Made by a program: the position numbers and the translations under genes
The notes under the pieces: model-generated
The model's database searches: none
Told to the model about the DNA's origin: nothing
Seen by the model: the letters and a program-made list of their open reading frames with translations, nothing else
Assembly (NCBI GenBank): GCA_945883845.1
Contig: CAMCYI010000016.1
Span: 1 to 64,000 of the forward strand
From: Bacteriovorax stolpii
Lineage (GTDB): Bacteria; Bdellovibrionota; Bacteriovoracia; Bacteriovoracales; Bacteriovoracaceae
Direction: 5' to 3'
Length of the DNA: 64,000 nt
In this document: positions 62,200-64,000 of the stretch, piece by piece
How positions within the stretch are numbered: position 1 is the first letter of the stretch
Layout of the letters: the number at the start of each line of letters is the position of its first letter

Positions 62200-62661
62200 C
62201 GATCACCCATTGAGATATGATCATTCCGGTCAAAGGTTCGCTGGGGAAATTCAATATAAATCTAGAAATTGTCGACGAACTGGTACACGCCCCTACGAGA
62301 TTCCTCCAAAAGTCAGCTTGATGCTTCAGCTTAACTTCATTCGCTCAGACTAATTGAAAGCAAACTTTTTTATTCGCCGATTTATTTCTCTCATCAGCCT
62401 CTCAAGTTTGGACGTCAGCTAAGGATGGCCTTCGGTCTCACTTTTAAAGGAAATCTTCACCGCTTTTTGGTGGAGTCGGCTGAAATTTACGAGATGATCT
62501 TATTTAAAAGTTTTGTTGTGAGAAGCTGACTTGCCAAAGATATTCGTTATGGCGCTGTCGAACTTTTCAACTCCGGCAGTGTCAAAGCTTTTGACACTTT
62601 CGACGTAACTGACTTTTATTCCGTTGACTCCCATGGCACAGGCATTGCTGCTTGTTGCGGT
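62200..62661. other. 462 bp gap without a recognised gene
   Basis: No protein longer than about 45 residues with family features is open here. From 62532 to 62661 a frame is open into the next gene (it includes DSHGTGIAACCG), but it has no start with a ribosome site. A perfect inverted repeat lies at 62578-62598. Nothing else is seen. Confidence 0.5.
62578..62598. repeat. Perfect inverted repeat, candidate operator
   Basis: AGTGTCAAA-GCT-TTTGACACT: 9 bp arms with a 3 bp centre, 64 bp before the start of the CxxCH protein gene. There is no T-tract, so it is unlikely to be a terminator; a dimeric repressor site is possible. Confidence 0.45.
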
Positions 62662-64000
62662 ATGAAAACTATCATCTTAGGTCTTCTCGGACTCCTCTCG
62701 TTGCCAGCGTTTTCGATTTCATCGGGAAGTGTGGACATTCTTGATCCCGCATCACTCGCCGAACTCGATGCTCCAGGGAAATTTAGCTTCGCGACTTTTA
62801 TGGGGCAGACGCAACTGGAAGCCCATGCTTTAGGGAAGGGAGAGGTTTCTCTGAATCTCCTGCGACTAAACGCTCTTCACACCTCAGCGAAGTTTCAAGG
62901 CCTCACAAAAACCATTCAGCAGGACGTAGATGACATCAAGAGAATGTCCGGCGAAAAAATGGCTTACTCATCTGAAGAAGCAGAGAAACTGGCACCTGCC
63001 GGAAACGTGGCCCGTCACTTCGACAGTCATTTTTTGACGTCCTCTCGCTCAGCGCTGCCGCTTGTCGCAGTTGTGTTTAGACCAGACAAAGAAGACGAAT
63101 CAACCTGCGGTGAAGCCCGCTTCATCTATCGCCTTTCTTATACTCAAGGGCAGAGTAAGTCATCTCTGCCGTTTTTCTTTAACCTCATTTACTCGTATCC
63201 GAAGAACAGTTCCAGTTGCAGCGACATAGCTGCCCTGTGGACTCAGAAGTCTGAAAAACGCCTGGATAAAACTCTCCTCATCTTCAAACAGCTTGAGTTG
63301 AACATGCAGATCGTGCGCTATCCTTCAGGTCAGAAAACAGACTTTGGCGGACAGGCAGTTTACATGTTCCGCATCTTTAAAATGGAGAATAATCTGTTCG
63401 TTCCTCTACCTCTGGAAAATACACCGAACGTTTCTGAAATTCTGAAATCAAAAGAACTCAAAGACGATCTTCTCCGACAGCTCTCAGACCCTTCTAATCT
63501 TCCGAAGATCGACGACGGTTCGTTCATTCTAGAGAACACGAAAGGAAAGCTCCTCGCTACCCGTGCGATTTCTCTCTCCACCGCTGGCCGAGGCCGCCTG
63601 ACCAACAAGCCTTTCAATCTGCTTCTTGGCAAAGAGGCGGAAGAACTGAATGTCGATGTTTCTAAGCTTAATTTTATCAAATCGAAGAGGGGTCTCATCG
63701 AGCGACTCAATAACCTGAGCTGTGTGGGCTGCCACCAGGCCGGAGGGACCGCAGGCTTTCACATGCTGGGTGCCTCTCAGAAATTTAATTCAAATTTTAA
63801 TCAGGTGATCCTTCCGTTTTCACCTCATTACTACGCCGAAAGAATACGGCGCGAGGCTTACGTTAAGGCCCTCGTCACAAATGTTGAACCACAGACGTTC
63901 AGGCCTCCGTCATTCTATCCACGAGCAAAGTGGGATTCGACTTCTGCAATTCCTTCTTTCCTTCCAGGAAAAGTGCGAGACCTCTGCACCGTTACCAAGC
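62662..64000 (+). CDS. Exported protein with a c-type haem motif (3' end outside window)
   Basis: At least 446 residues, open to the window end. It starts with a signal peptide (MKTIILGLLGLLSLPAFS). Residues about 20-340 are of no recognised family (ALPLVAVVFRPDKEDES, SLPFFFNLIYSYPKN). CVGCH at 354-358 in LSCVGCHQAGGTAGFH is a single haem c attachment motif, so it may be a cytochrome-like periplasmic protein. No good ribosome site is seen before the ATG. Confidence 0.75.
   Translation, partial: MKTIILGLLGLLSLPAFSISSGSVDILDPASLAELDAPGKFSFATFMGQTQLEAHALGKGEVSLNLLRLNALHTSAKFQGLTKTIQQDVDDIKRMSGEKMAYSSEEAEKLAPAGNVARHFDSHFLTSSRSALPLVAVVFRPDKEDESTCGEARFIYRLSYTQGQSKSSLPFFFNLIYSYPKNSSSCSDIAALWTQKSEKRLDKTLLIFKQLELNMQIVRYPSGQKTDFGGQAVYMFRIFKMENNLFVPLPLENTPNVSEILKSKELKDDLLRQLSDPSNLPKIDDGSFILENTKGKLLATRAISLSTAGRGRLTNKPFNLLLGKEAEELNVDVSKLNFIKSKRGLIERLNNLSCVGCHQAGGTAGFHMLGASQKFNSNFNQVILPFSPHYYAERIRREAYVKALVTNVEPQTFRPPSFYPRAKWDSTSAIPSFLPGKVRDLCTVTK

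Noticed and set aside
62530..62661. In-frame upstream extension of the haem-motif gene with DSHGTGIAA, similar to the subtilisin His motif
   Set aside because: No start codon with a ribosome site, no Asp or Ser region of a subtilase, and the signal peptide at 62662 would be internal.

Overview
This window looks like a chromosomal stretch from a Bdellovibrionota bacterium, most likely of the Bacteriovoracia (Bacteriovorax/Peredibacter type). That is an inference from gene content. The window has moderate GC by eye, dense and often overlapping genes, and many small secreted or lipid-anchored proteins with no recognisable family. It also has a Myxococcus-like Agl-Glt gene set and Gram-negative envelope genes (heptose isomerase, heptosyltransferase-like protein, phosphatidylserine decarboxylase). 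I see no tRNA, rRNA, insertion sequence, prophage or CRISPR array.

Layout. 1-4 kb: tail of an unknown gene, an EEP-family hydrolase, phosphatidylserine decarboxylase with a strong promoter, a secreted HtrA-like protease, and an aminotransferase. 4-11.9 kb (minus strand): a YejAEB-type peptide ABC importer without an ATPase gene, then small secreted or unknown proteins, an apparently exported methyltransferase, and a matrixin metalloprotease with a C-terminal membrane-anchor-like tail. 12-14 kb: groES-groEL with a clear terminator. 14-21.4 kb: M48 metalloprotease, DNA polymerase I whose 3'-5' exonuclease site is degenerate, an RDD protein, thioredoxin and GmhA. 21.6-23 kb: a secreted protein-glutaminase-like enzyme and a small partner.

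23.1-33.6 kb is the most striking region. A TolQ/ExbB-type channel protein with two TolR/ExbD-type proteins (AglR-AglQ-AglS-like) converges on a tightly overlapping operon. That operon encodes an outer-membrane barrel, large TPR-rich proteins, a TPR lipoprotein, a small exported protein, and an FHA-transmembrane-TonB-like protein. Together these match the layout of the Myxococcus Agl-Glt gliding machinery: a proton-driven inner-membrane motor linked through the periplasm to the outer membrane.

33.6-42 kb: an AddAB-type helicase-nuclease pair in which both subunits carry the four-cysteine iron-sulfur motif, Hsp33, and a DUF885 lipoprotein. 42-49.7 kb: a lipoprotein/membrane-protein pair, and an operon coupling a membrane heterodisulfide-reductase-like FeS oxidoreductase to three unknown exported proteins. 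49.8-57.4 kb: hisS-valS, a lipoprotein, a heptosyltransferase-like protein, an EI24/CysZ-like protein, a DUF309 protein and fabI. 57.4-64 kb: a membrane-anchored J-domain protein, a secreted alpha/beta hydrolase, a 44-residue membrane protein, a frameshifted LysR remnant, and a candidate structured small RNA with its own promoter and U-tract. The window ends in a Cys-rich exported protein and a truncated exported protein with a CxxCH haem motif.
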